DNA of 10,762 bases from Klebsiella pneumoniae (GCA_943325355.2 CALPPA020000044.1:1-10762), one strand, 5' to 3'; positions 1-8,970 are shown, counted from the first letter of the stretch. A program made the numbers and translations. Notes: generated by a model from the letters alone, not told the origin.

Positions 1-1
1 A

Positions 2-9
2 TAAATTTG
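2..9 (+). promoter_or_regulatory. Promoter -7 box of rplS (TAnnTTTG)
   Basis: The octamer TAAATTTG matches the Bacteroidota sigma-A -7 consensus TAnnTTTG. The matching -33 box would lie upstream of the window. Transcription should start near position 15-17, leaving an untranslated leader of about 65 nt before rplS. That is much longer than the leaders inferred for rlmF and uvrB in this window. Confidence 0.6.
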
Positions 10-15
10 CACCCT

Positions 16-81
16 CATTAGACCAACCTCTGGCGAAAACCGTGAATGTTGCTCTTTTTAAAACCATAATAAAAAATAAAA
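16..81 (+). ncRNA. Putative bL19 autoregulatory mRNA leader
   Basis: The segment between the inferred transcription start and the rplS start codon can fold. Positions 21-27 (GACCAAC) pair with 48-54 (GTTGCTC) with one C-C mismatch. Inside this, UGG 31-33 pairs with CCG 40-42 around a CGAAAA loop, with an asymmetric internal loop between the two helices. A stem with an internal loop ahead of a ribosomal protein gene is typical of a leader bound by the encoded protein. From memory, ribosomal-leader candidates have been described upstream of L19 genes in Flavobacteria; I could not compare this sequence with them. No terminator follows the fold, so control would more likely act on translation. 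The structure is seen in the sequence; the regulatory role is inferred. Confidence 0.45.
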
Positions 82-432
82 ATGGCAGATTTAATGAAAT
101 TCGTTCAAGACGAATTAGTTGCAAAAAAAGATTTCCCTGTTTTCGGAGCTGGTGATACAATCACAGTTTTCTATGAAATTAAAGAGGGTGAAAAAACAAG
201 AACACAGTTTTTTAAAGGTGTTGTTATTCAAAGAAGAGGTTCTGGAAATACAGAGACTTTCACTATTCGTAAAATGTCAGGTGCTATTGGAGTAGAGCGT
301 ATCTTCCCGGTAAATTTGCCAGCTTTGCAAAAAATTGAAATCAACAAAAAAGGTCACGTTCGTAGAGCTAGAATTTTCTACTTCAGAGAACTTACTGGTA
401 AAAAAGCTAAGATTAGAGACAAAAGAAGATAG
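82..432 (+). CDS. rplS: Large ribosomal subunit protein bL19
   Basis: This encodes bL19, a 50S subunit protein located at the 30S-50S interface. At 116 residues it has the usual family length of about 115. The beta-barrel core is recognisable (FFKGVVIQRRGSG, FTIRKMSGAIGVERIFP), and the C-terminal signature RRARIFYFRELTGKKAKI near residues 94-111 is characteristic. The ATG is preceded by an A-rich stretch with no Shine-Dalgarno sequence, normal for this phylum. In many bacteria rplS ends the rpsP-rimM-trmD operon. Here it appears to have its own promoter (2-9), a foldable leader, and a strong terminator at 452-483, so it is probably monocistronic and possibly self-regulated. The identification is secure. 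Confidence 0.98.
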   Translation: MADLMKFVQDELVAKKDFPVFGAGDTITVFYEIKEGEKTRTQFFKGVVIQRRGSGNTETFTIRKMSGAIGVERIFPVNLPALQKIEINKKGHVRRARIFYFRELTGKKAKIRDKRR

Positions 433-451
433 TCAAATATCGCTTTATTAT

Positions 452-483
452 AAAACTCCCAAACTCGTTTGGGAGTTTTTTTT
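452..483 (+). terminator. Rho-independent terminator after rplS
   Basis: A perfect 12-bp stem pairs AAAACTCCCAAA (452-463) with TTTGGGAGTTTT (468-479) around a CTCG loop, and the T run continues to 483. It begins 20 nt after the rplS stop codon and should separate rplS from icd. The flanking A and T runs mean it could also work on the minus strand, but no minus-strand gene is seen here. Confidence 0.92.
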
Positions 484-583
484 GGATAAAAATGGCTCCT
501 TTTGTTATAAAAAAATTTATCCTTTTTTTCGAGGAAAGCCTTGCATTTTCATTTCGATAAAAAATGAAGCCAATTTTCAATAA

Positions 584-2947
<2,364 letters not shown>

Positions 2948-2968
2948 TTAATTTTTATATTAATATCT

Positions 2969-2998
2969 AAAAAGACAACTTGAAAAGGTTGTCTTTTT
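2969..2998 (+). terminator. Rho-independent terminator after icd
   Basis: A 13-bp stem (2969-2981 with 2986-2998, one T-G wobble) closes a GAAA tetraloop. The core is GACAAC pairing with GTTGTC, followed by a T run. It starts 22 nt after the icd stop codon and should insulate icd from the receptor operon. Confidence 0.9.
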
Positions 2999-3023
2999 TA
3001 TATTAGTAATTTATTAACCATTG

Positions 3024-3058
3024 TTGATAGCAATTTAATAATTATTTCACGAAATTTG
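3024..3058 (+). promoter_or_regulatory. Weak candidate promoter of the receptor operon
   Basis: GAAATTTG at 3051-3058 resembles the -7 box TAnnTTTG but has G in place of the leading T. A TTG at 3024-3026 could be the -33 box, although the 24-nt spacer is slightly longer than the usual 17-23. It lies 18 nt before the ATG at 3077. The imperfect match may mean weak or regulated expression, as is common for uptake operons. Confidence 0.35.
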
Positions 3059-3076
3059 CATCTCAAAATATTAGAA

Positions 3077-5479
3077 ATGAACTCAAAGAAAATCCTTGGC
3101 TTTTTCCTGTTTTTTTTAACTACACTTCACACTTTTTCTCAAACCACAAATTCGAGCAATCAATCCAAACAAAAATTCACAATTAGCGGAATCATTTCAG
3201 ATGCTAATAGTAACGAGAAATTGATTGGAGTTAATGTTTCAATTCTTGAATTGAAAACTGGGGTGACTACAAATGAATACGGATTTTATTCGATAACGCT
3301 TCCAAAAGGAGATTACACGATACGAATTACGTATTTAAGCTTTCAAACTGTAGATGAAAAAATTCAATTATCACAAAACACCAAAAAGAACTTTAAATTA
3401 CAAAGTAGCGAACAACAATTGAAAGAAGTTGTGGTTACCAGCAATAAAAAGAGCACCGATATCAAAACTCCCGAAATGAGCGTTAATAAACTCTCGATGA
3501 CCACTATCAAAAAGATGCCTGTGGTTTTAGGCGAAATTGATATTCTAAAATCTTTACTCCTACTCCCAGGAGTTACTAGCGCTGGCGAAGGTCAATCCGG
3601 TTTTAACGTTCGAGGTGGTGGAGCGGATCAAAATTTAATTTTATTAGACGAAGCAACTATATTCAATTCGTCTCACGTTTTTGGTTTATTTTCGGTTTTT
3701 AATCCTGATGCTATTAAGGATTTAAAATTATACAAAGGTGGAATCCCAGCACGATATGGAGGAAGAGCATCGTCGGTTTTAGACATTTATCAAAAAGAGG
3801 GGAATAGTAATTCCTTTCATATGAATGGTGGAATCGGACTGATATCGAGTCGCTTATTAGCCGAAGGTCCAATAGTAAAAGACAAAGGATCTTTCCTTGT
3901 TGCAGGAAGAACTTCATATGCTCACCTTTTCTTAGCATTAGCTGATAACGAGAATTCGGCATCATTTTATGATTTGAATGCTAAATTGAATTATAAATTA
4001 AACGACAACAATAGCCTATACATTTCCAGTTATTTCGGAAGAGATTTTTTTAATATTACCAAAGAGTTTGAAAATACGTATGGAAATAGTACAGTCAATG
4101 TAAGATGGAATCACCTGTTTTCAGACAAACTTTTTTCGAATTTATCAGCCATTTTTAGTGATTATTATTATGGTTTAACCCTGGCCTCTGTAGGTTTTGA
4201 TTGGCAATCAAGTATAAAAAACTTCAATGTTAAATATGATTTAAAATACTTTTTGAATGACAAAATCAAATTAAATTTTGGAGTAAATTCAATCTATTAC
4301 AAATTCAATCCAGGAACAATTGAACCAATAGACGAAAATTCAAGCATAAATTTCAGTCAATTAGATAAAAAAAATGCCTTTGAACCTTCAATTTACGTTG
4401 AAGCAGAACATCAAGCTTCGGAAAGATTATCCTTTTTATATGGTTTACGGTTCAGTATGTTTTACAGATTAGGCGGTTCTACAGTCAATTTATACCAAGA
4501 TAATCAAGCGGTAACCTACAATGACCAACTCAAAATTTATGAAAAAGGAGTTCCTATTGGTTTTAAAACTTATGGCTACAATGAAGTAATTACTGATTTT
4601 TCAAATTTTGAACCTCGTTTTTCTAGTTCGTATGTATTAAATGAAAAATCATCGGTAAAAGCAAGTTACAATCGGATGGTGCAATACCTGCAGTTAGTTA
4701 CAAACACGGCATCCCCTACTCCATTAGATATTTGGACTCCAAGCGACCAATACATTCAACCTCAAATTGCAGATCAAGTTGCGATTGGCTATTTCAGAAA
4801 TTTCAAAGAAGATATGTATTCTTTAGAAGTTGAAAGTTTCTACAAAAAAGTTAAAAACAGAATTGATTATATTGATGGAGCTGATTTAATAGCCAACAAT
4901 GCCATCGAGCAAGTAATACTTAATGGTCAATTAAGATCCTATGGTCTAGAATTATTGCTGCGTAAAAACATAGGTAAATTAAATGGCTGGATTGCCTATA
5001 CCCTATCAAATTCGGAGCAACAAACTCCCGGTAGAACTCCAAACGAATCAGGAATCAACAACGGAAACTGGTATAAATCGGGTTTTCACAAATTACATAA
5101 TTTAGCGGTAACTGCAAATTATAATTTCAGTCCAAAATGGGCGTTTAGCGGTAATTTTATTGTCCAATCTGGCCAACCCGTAACTTTCCCTGACGGTCAA
5201 TATGAATATCAAGGTATCGTTATTCCTAGTTATGGTGCTAGAAACGAAAACAATCTCCCTTTGTATCACCACTTAGATTTATCGGCAACATACACACCCA
5301 AACCTGATAAAAGAAAAGGCTGGCAAGGCGAATGGATTTTTAGTGTTTACAACATTTACAACCGAAAAAATGCTGCCTCAATCAGCTTCAGAGAAAATCA
5401 AACTTCAGGGACAAACGAGGCTGTTAGGTTATCCATTTTTGGAGCAGTCCCATCGGTAAGTTATAATTTCAAATTCTAA
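3077..5479 (+). CDS. TonB-dependent outer-membrane receptor
   Basis: This 800-residue protein is a predicted energy-dependent outer-membrane transporter powered by TonB-ExbB-ExbD; its substrate cannot be read from the sequence. Residues 1-22 form a Sec signal peptide ending HTFSQ. Residues 34-110 look like a carboxypeptidase-regulatory-like beta-sandwich (FTISGIISDANSNEKLIGVNV), common at the N-terminus of Bacteroidota receptors. The plug follows at about 115-240, with LLLLPGVTSAGEGQSGFNVRGG, the LILLDEA stretch and GGIPARYGGRASSVLDI. The rest is a beta-barrel ending in NFKF with the expected terminal aromatic residue. The ATG at 3077 starts the signal peptide; an in-frame TTG at 3056 would add seven residues and overlap the candidate promoter. 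The partner, 4 nt downstream, is a DUF4249 lipoprotein and not SusD, so a glycan-uptake role is not indicated. Confidence 0.93.
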   Translation: MNSKKILGFFLFFLTTLHTFSQTTNSSNQSKQKFTISGIISDANSNEKLIGVNVSILELKTGVTTNEYGFYSITLPKGDYTIRITYLSFQTVDEKIQLSQNTKKNFKLQSSEQQLKEVVVTSNKKSTDIKTPEMSVNKLSMTTIKKMPVVLGEIDILKSLLLLPGVTSAGEGQSGFNVRGGGADQNLILLDEATIFNSSHVFGLFSVFNPDAIKDLKLYKGGIPARYGGRASSVLDIYQKEGNSNSFHMNGGIGLISSRLLAEGPIVKDKGSFLVAGRTSYAHLFLALADNENSASFYDLNAKLNYKLNDNNSLYISSYFGRDFFNITKEFENTYGNSTVNVRWNHLFSDKLFSNLSAIFSDYYYGLTLASVGFDWQSSIKNFNVKYDLKYFLNDKIKLNFGVNSIYYKFNPGTIEPIDENSSINFSQLDKKNAFEPSIYVEAEHQASERLSFLYGLRFSMFYRLGGSTVNLYQDNQAVTYNDQLKIYEKGVPIGFKTYGYNEVITDFSNFEPRFSSSYVLNEKSSVKASYNRMVQYLQLVTNTASPTPLDIWTPSDQYIQPQIADQVAIGYFRNFKEDMYSLEVESFYKKVKNRIDYIDGADLIANNAIEQVILNGQLRSYGLELLLRKNIGKLNGWIAYTLSNSEQQTPGRTPNESGINNGNWYKSGFHKLHNLAVTANYNFSPKWAFSGNFIVQSGQPVTFPDGQYEYQGIVIPSYGARNENNLPLYHHLDLSATYTPKPDKRKGWQGEWIFSVYNIYNRKNAASISFRENQTSGTNEAVRLSIFGAVPSVSYNFKF

Positions 5480-5483
5480 GATT

Positions 5484-6305
5484 ATGAAAATAGTAAAATA
5501 CATACCAATAGTAATTTCAATGATTTTCTTCGTCAGTTGCGAGGATGTAATCGATGTCAATTTGAATACAGTTGCCCCACGATTAGTTATTGATGCAGCC
5601 ATCAGTTGGCAAAAAGGAACTGATGGTTCCTCTCAAAAAATAATCTTATCCACTACAACAGACTTCTATAGCAATGTAATTCCAAAAGTATCTGGGGCAA
5701 GTGTTTCTATAAAAAGTAGCAGTAATTTAAATTATATTTTTACCGAAATACCCAATACAGGCGAATACCAATGCGCTACTTTCCAGCCCATCCTTAACGA
5801 AAGCTATACTTTGACCGTTGTCTATAAAAACGAGACTTATACAGCAACAGAAACCTTGCAATCCGTAACACCAATCTCTAAAATAGAGCAAAAGAGTACT
5901 GGAGGATTTTTAGGCAAAGATTTCGAAATTGAGGTGTTCTTTCAAGACCCAATGGCTAAAAATTTCTATATGGTAAAATTCTTTCCCGACATAAAAAAAG
6001 CACCCAATTACAGCATAATCAAAGACGAATATACCAACGGAAATGAAAAATCCTGGCTGTATAGTGATGAAGACTTAAAAGTGGGAAGTAAGATTGCAAT
6101 AACCCATTACGGAGTTTCCGAATTGTATTATAATTATATGAATAAAATTATTTCCATTTCAAGTAGTTCCGGTGGAGGAAGTCCATTCCAAACGCCTCCT
6201 GCAACAGTGAGAGGCAATATTGTAAATAAAACTAGTATAGACAACTATGCTTTAGGATTTTTCTCTTTAAGTGAAGTCGATGTTCGAGAATACACCATTC
6301 AATAA
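5484..6305 (+). CDS. DUF4249-type lipoprotein paired with a TonB-dependent receptor
   Basis: This 273-residue protein has a lipoprotein signal: a short positive N-terminus, a hydrophobic stretch and a lipobox FVSC with the acylated cysteine at residue 19. The cysteine is followed by E20 and D21; an acidic cluster there resembles the lipoprotein export signal that sends Bacteroidota lipoproteins to the cell surface. The opening DVIDVNLNTVAPRLVIDA and the beta-rich body fit the DUF4249 family, whose members are commonly encoded directly after TonB-dependent receptors. Here only 4 nt separate the two genes, so they are almost certainly co-transcribed. By analogy with SusC-SusD it may act as a substrate-binding lid or accessory of the receptor, but the family's biochemical role is not established to my knowledge. 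DUF4249 was assigned by recognition, not by a profile search. Confidence 0.8.
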   Translation: MKIVKYIPIVISMIFFVSCEDVIDVNLNTVAPRLVIDAAISWQKGTDGSSQKIILSTTTDFYSNVIPKVSGASVSIKSSSNLNYIFTEIPNTGEYQCATFQPILNESYTLTVVYKNETYTATETLQSVTPISKIEQKSTGGFLGKDFEIEVFFQDPMAKNFYMVKFFPDIKKAPNYSIIKDEYTNGNEKSWLYSDEDLKVGSKIAITHYGVSELYYNYMNKIISISSSSGGGSPFQTPPATVRGNIVNKTSIDNYALGFFSLSEVDVREYTIQ

Positions 6306-6450
6306 GGAGCTAATCCAGCCATTCATTACAAGTCCTCGCTTAAAAAACTATTTTGCTAAGCCTCAAAAGGAGCTTCCTTTAGTCGCTCTTTTGGGACAAG
6401 AAAAATTAGTTTTTTTCACTCCGGGCTTTTCATTACTGTCTGGGCTAGTG
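6306..6450 (+). repeat. Structured intergenic element, probable dispersed repeat
   Basis: Directly after the lipoprotein stop codon lies a non-coding block bounded by an imperfect inverted repeat. Positions 6309-6318 (GCTAATCCAG) pair with 6440-6449 (CTGGGCTAGT) with one mismatch and two wobbles. Inside are three further hairpins: GCTTA 6338-6342 with TAAGC 6357-6361; AAAGGA 6366-6371 with TCCTTT 6375-6380; GAAAAA 6400-6405 with TTTTTC 6412-6417. TTCATTAC also occurs twice, at 6322-6329 and 6429-6436. An outline starting AGGAGCTA and ending GGGCTA matches my memory of intergenic repeats in Flavobacterium genomes, but no second copy is present here. The third hairpin, which ends in a T run, might also act as a terminator for the operon. 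Confidence 0.5.
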
Positions 6451-6484
6451 ATTTCAGATTACAGAGTTTAGATTTTAGATTTTT
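6450..6484 (+). repeat. Degenerate 7-nt tandem array (GATTTTA type, 5 units)
   Basis: Five consecutive heptamers are seen: GATTTCA, GATTACA, GAGTTTA, GATTTTA and GATTTTT. Each starts with GA and is pyrimidine-rich after that. The array abuts the structured element and precedes a second heptamer array of approximately opposite orientation. Confidence 0.6.
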
Positions 6485-6526
6485 ACCTACATTTACAAAA
6501 AATTGAATAAAATTATCAAATACCAC

Positions 6527-6547
6527 TTCTAACCTCTAACTTCTAAC
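6527..6547 (+). repeat. 7-nt tandem array (YTCTAAC, 3 units) before the TPK gene
   Basis: Three consecutive heptamers, TTCTAAC, CTCTAAC and TTCTAAC, end 5 nt before the ATG at 6553. Their shared core TCTAA is the complement of the TTAGA that recurs at 7-nt spacing at 6468-6472 and 6475-6479, so the two arrays could partly pair. The array occupies the position of a ribosome binding site, and no Shine-Dalgarno motif is present. Confidence 0.65.
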
Positions 6548-6552
6548 CTAAA

Positions 6553-7215
6553 ATGTCCTCACACCATATCGTTCGCGATGACCAAGAACCAGCATTAATC
6601 ATTGCAAACGGCGCTTCCTGCAACATCGAATTATTAGGACAATTACTCGAATGGTCGCCATTAGTTATTGTGCTTGACTCAGCAATGAAACGCGTATTGG
6701 AATTAGGAATAAAAGTTGATGTTTTGTTGGGCGATTTTGACCGAGGTTTCGACGCTAATTACTACAAAGAAAAGCAATATCCTTTAGAAATAGTTCACAC
6801 TCCAGACCAAAACAAAACCGATTTAGAAAAAGCGTTTGATTACCTCATCGATCGAAAAATTCCAGCTGCAAATGTAGTTTGGGCAACCGGAAAACGTGCC
6901 GATCATACCATAACAAACCTCACAAATATAACTAGATATAGAGATTTATTAAAAATTGTTATACTCGATGACCATTCCAGAGTGTTTTTATTACCCAAAA
7001 AATATGAAAAATGGTATCCAGCAAGTACAACTATTTCCCTCATCCCAATCGGAAACGTAACTGGAGTTCACTCCAATAATTTATTTTATCCATTAACAAA
7101 CGATACACTTACTATTGGCTACAGAACCGGAAGCAGCAACCACGTAATTACAGATGGAATAGTTACTATAGAACACGAAGAAGGCGATTTATTATTGATG
7201 GAATGCTGGGATTAA
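6553..7215 (+). CDS. Thiamine pyrophosphokinase
   Basis: This cytosolic enzyme (EC 2.7.6.2) transfers pyrophosphate from ATP to thiamine, making thiamine diphosphate for decarboxylases, transketolase and 2-oxoacid dehydrogenases. Its 220 residues fit the bacterial family. Visible motifs are the catalytic-domain VDVLLGDFDR (55-64), TPDQNKTDLEKAF (83-95) with its metal and ATP-binding acidic residues, and GKRADHTITNL (113-123). The C-terminal beta domain has GNVTGVHSNNLFYPL (167-181) and the thiamine-site GSSNH (193-197). No other thiamine gene is nearby. The ATG follows a heptamer repeat array rather than a ribosome binding site, and an imperfect -7-like box (TACATTTA, 6488-6495) lies between the two arrays. 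The upstream element separates it from the lipoprotein gene, so co-transcription with the receptor operon is uncertain. The usual symbols are thiN or tnr3-like, so no symbol is assigned. Confidence 0.93.
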   Translation: MSSHHIVRDDQEPALIIANGASCNIELLGQLLEWSPLVIVLDSAMKRVLELGIKVDVLLGDFDRGFDANYYKEKQYPLEIVHTPDQNKTDLEKAFDYLIDRKIPAANVVWATGKRADHTITNLTNITRYRDLLKIVILDDHSRVFLLPKKYEKWYPASTTISLIPIGNVTGVHSNNLFYPLTNDTLTIGYRTGSSNHVITDGIVTIEHEEGDLLLMECWD

Positions 7216-7281
7216 ATTCTATTAACCAGATTTAAAAAAATCAGTTGCAATCTGTTGTGTCCATATTCCGTTTTTTACAAC

Positions 7282-7289
7282 TATCTTTG
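7282..7289 (+). promoter_or_regulatory. Promoter -7 box of rlmF (TAnnTTTG)
   Basis: TATCTTTG matches the Bacteroidota -7 consensus exactly. A possible -33 TTG lies at 7255-7257 with a 24-nt spacer, slightly long. The box ends 17 nt before the ATG at 7307, implying a leader of only about 10 nt. Confidence 0.6.
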
Positions 7290-7306
7290 CCGCCTGAATA
7301 GAAAAA

Positions 7307-8251
7307 ATGAAACTGAAACCGATTATCGAAAAAACAAATTTACATCCCAGAAATCAACACCGATTAGGATATAATTTTGACGAATTAAGTACCGTTTGCC
7401 CTGAACTTCAACAATTTGTTGCCATAAACGAACACAACATAAAAACCATTGATTTCAGCAATCCCCAAGCTGTAAAAGCACTCAACAAAGCCTTGTTAAT
7501 TGCCAATTACGACATAAAAAACTGGGATATTCCGGATAATTATTTGTGCCCTCCCATTCCAGGAAGAGTAGATTATATTCATTATATCGCAGATTTATTA
7601 GCTTCAGCTAACAACGGTATTATTCCTGAAGGTGAAAATGTGCAAGTTTTAGATATTGGTATTGGAGCCAATTGTATTTATCCTATGTTAGGAAATTCGG
7701 TTTACGGTTGGTCATTCGTTGGCACCGAAATTGACGAAAAAGCCATTCAAAACTGCAAAAAAATCATTGAAAACAATCCAAAATTAATGGATTTCATCAG
7801 TTTACAATTGCAAACCGAATCGCGTTTTATTTTCAAAAACATCATCACTCCAGAGGATCGATTTTCGCTTACGATTTGCAATCCGCCTTTTCATAACTCC
7901 CAAGAAGAAGCAACAAAAGCATCTATTCGTAAAATCAATAATCTAGAAAACACCAGAACCAAAGAACCTGTACTAAATTTTGGAGGTCAAAATGCTGAAT
8001 TATGGTGTGATGGTGGAGAATCAGGTTTCGTGACCCAAATGATTTTCGAAAGTGCTAAATACCCAATGCAGTGCCTTTGGTTTACGACTTTGGTTTCTAA
8101 AAAAGAGAATCTTTCCAGTTTTTACAAAACCCTGAATAAAGTAAATGTGGCCGAAGTAAAAACATTTGATATGGCTCAAGGCCAGAAAACCAGCCGAATT
8201 TTGGCTTGGACATTCCAAACGGAAGCGCAACAGAAATTATGGAAATTTTAA
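7307..8251 (+). CDS. rlmF: 23S rRNA (adenine(1618)-N(6))-methyltransferase RlmF
   Basis: This SAM-dependent enzyme (EC 2.1.1.181) methylates N6 of A1618 in 23S rRNA (E. coli numbering) during ribosome assembly. Its 314 residues match the family's usual length of about 300-330. The N-terminal family signature LHPRNQHRLGYNF is at 12-24 and CPPIPGRVDYIHYIADLL at 81-98. The SAM-binding motif I LDIGIGANCIYP is at 115-126, the acidic post-motif GTEID at 139-143, and the catalytic CNPPFH, typical of N6-adenine methyltransferases, at 191-196. The ATG is the only sensible start, with the -7 box just upstream and no Shine-Dalgarno sequence. A 91-nt gap and its own promoter suggest it is expressed separately from the preceding kinase gene, although no clear terminator lies between them. 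Confidence 0.95.
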   Translation: MKLKPIIEKTNLHPRNQHRLGYNFDELSTVCPELQQFVAINEHNIKTIDFSNPQAVKALNKALLIANYDIKNWDIPDNYLCPPIPGRVDYIHYIADLLASANNGIIPEGENVQVLDIGIGANCIYPMLGNSVYGWSFVGTEIDEKAIQNCKKIIENNPKLMDFISLQLQTESRFIFKNIITPEDRFSLTICNPPFHNSQEEATKASIRKINNLENTRTKEPVLNFGGQNAELWCDGGESGFVTQMIFESAKYPMQCLWFTTLVSKKENLSSFYKTLNKVNVAEVKTFDMAQGQKTSRILAWTFQTEAQQKLWKF

Positions 8252-8286
8252 GCATTGTTTGACATCATATTTAAATATCATTCGTA

Positions 8287-8311
8287 AGTTTACATATCTT
8301 TAAAGTAAACT
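8287..8311 (+). promoter_or_regulatory. Inverted repeat around a candidate -7 box, upstream of the LRR gene
   Basis: A perfect 7-bp inverted repeat, AGTTTAC (8287-8293) and GTAAACT (8305-8311), flanks an 11-nt spacer that contains TATCTTTA (8295-8302), a near match to TAnnTTTG. The arms would sit beside the -7 region and the inferred transcription start, an operator-like arrangement. A separate 12-bp palindrome, ATATTTAAATAT, lies at 8267-8278. Both are seen in the sequence; an operator role is inferred. Confidence 0.35.
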
Positions 8312-8319
8312 AAGAAGTT

Positions 8320-8970
8320 TTGAAAACCTTTGTATCTATTTTTATTTTTTTTATTTCTTCTCAAATAGTTTCAAGTCAAACAACGATTGATTCTACCAAA
8401 ATAAAAAGAGAATATACTTCCTTAGAGGAAGCGCTGAAACATCCAGATAAGGTATATAACTTAAATTTAAGCAACCAAAATATTTCCATCCCAAAGGAAG
8501 CTTGGGCTAAATTTACCAATTTAGAAATCTTAAGTTTTAAAAATGATCACTTAAAGGAAATCCCTCAAGAAATAGGGGAACTAAAGAATTTAAAAGTCCT
8601 TGATTTAAGTGGAAATGACTTTAAATCGCTGCCTAAATCTTTCAGTAAATTAAATCATCTTGAAGAACTTTATTTAAATGATGATGAATTTTTGCAATTT
8701 GACAACAATACTAAAACGCTAAATCTTCCGCAAAGTTTAAGAATTTTACATTTAGAAAATGACAATTTATATAATCTACCGAAGGAGGTTTATGAATTAA
8801 AAAAACTGGAGAGTTTGTTTTTAAATGATAATAAATTCATTGAAGTTCCTAAAGAAATGGATAGAATGAAAAATCTAAAACAACTTGATTTTCACAATAA
8901 CAAAATCCCACCTCAACTTCGAGAAATTCAAAATCAAAATCAAAATTTTGGGTTTAAAATAGTTTTTTAA
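8320..8970 (+). CDS. Secreted leucine-rich-repeat protein (TTG start)
   Basis: This 216-residue protein starts at a TTG. An in-frame TAA lies three codons upstream and no ATG lies before the signal peptide, which runs to about residue 20 (VSSQ). It therefore goes to the periplasm, or further if it follows another route; there is no lipobox cysteine and no obvious type IX secretion C-terminal domain. After a short linker, leucine-rich repeats of the 23-residue LPxxI type begin near 45, 68, 91, 114, 140, 163 and 186. The fourth is 26 residues long and irregular, and the last is incomplete. Unit 3 (LKVLDLSGNDFKSLPKSFSKLNH) is the clearest. Such repeats form a curved protein-binding surface; the partner is unknown. 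The C-terminus contains a QNQNQN run encoded by three CAAAAT copies. It has no evident link to its neighbours and is closed by the terminator at 8993-9037. Confidence 0.85.
   Translation: MKTFVSIFIFFISSQIVSSQTTIDSTKIKREYTSLEEALKHPDKVYNLNLSNQNISIPKEAWAKFTNLEILSFKNDHLKEIPQEIGELKNLKVLDLSGNDFKSLPKSFSKLNHLEELYLNDDEFLQFDNNTKTLNLPQSLRILHLENDNLYNLPKEVYELKKLESLFLNDNKFIEVPKEMDRMKNLKQLDFHNNKIPPQLREIQNQNQNFGFKIVF
8929..8946 (+). repeat. Hexamer microsatellite (CAAAAT x3) inside the LRR gene
   Basis: Three perfect in-frame CAAAAT copies encode Gln-Asn three times, ten codons from the protein's end. Loss or gain of one unit would change length by two residues without shifting the frame. Confidence 0.8.

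Noticed and set aside
548..572. TTCATT / AATGAA inverted repeat between rplS and icd
   Set aside because: It is a short AT-only stem expected by chance in this base composition, with no positional link to the promoter.
335..583. 82-codon open frame overlapping the end of rplS and its terminator
   Set aside because: It overlaps a certain gene in another frame, runs through a strong terminator, and its low-complexity protein resembles no family.
3056..3076. Upstream TTG start for the TonB-dependent receptor
   Set aside because: It overlaps the candidate -7 box and puts seven residues in front of a clean signal peptide that begins at the ATG at 3077.
6271..6471. 66-codon open frame from a GTG inside the lipoprotein gene across the structured element
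   Set aside because: It starts within the lipoprotein gene in another frame, runs through the hairpins and into the heptamer array, has no promoter, and its protein matches no family I recognise.
7227..7254. Inverted repeat CAGATT / AATCTG between the TPK and rlmF genes, as a terminator
   Set aside because: The stem is only 6 bp with a 16-nt loop and no T run follows, so it does not qualify; it may be chance.
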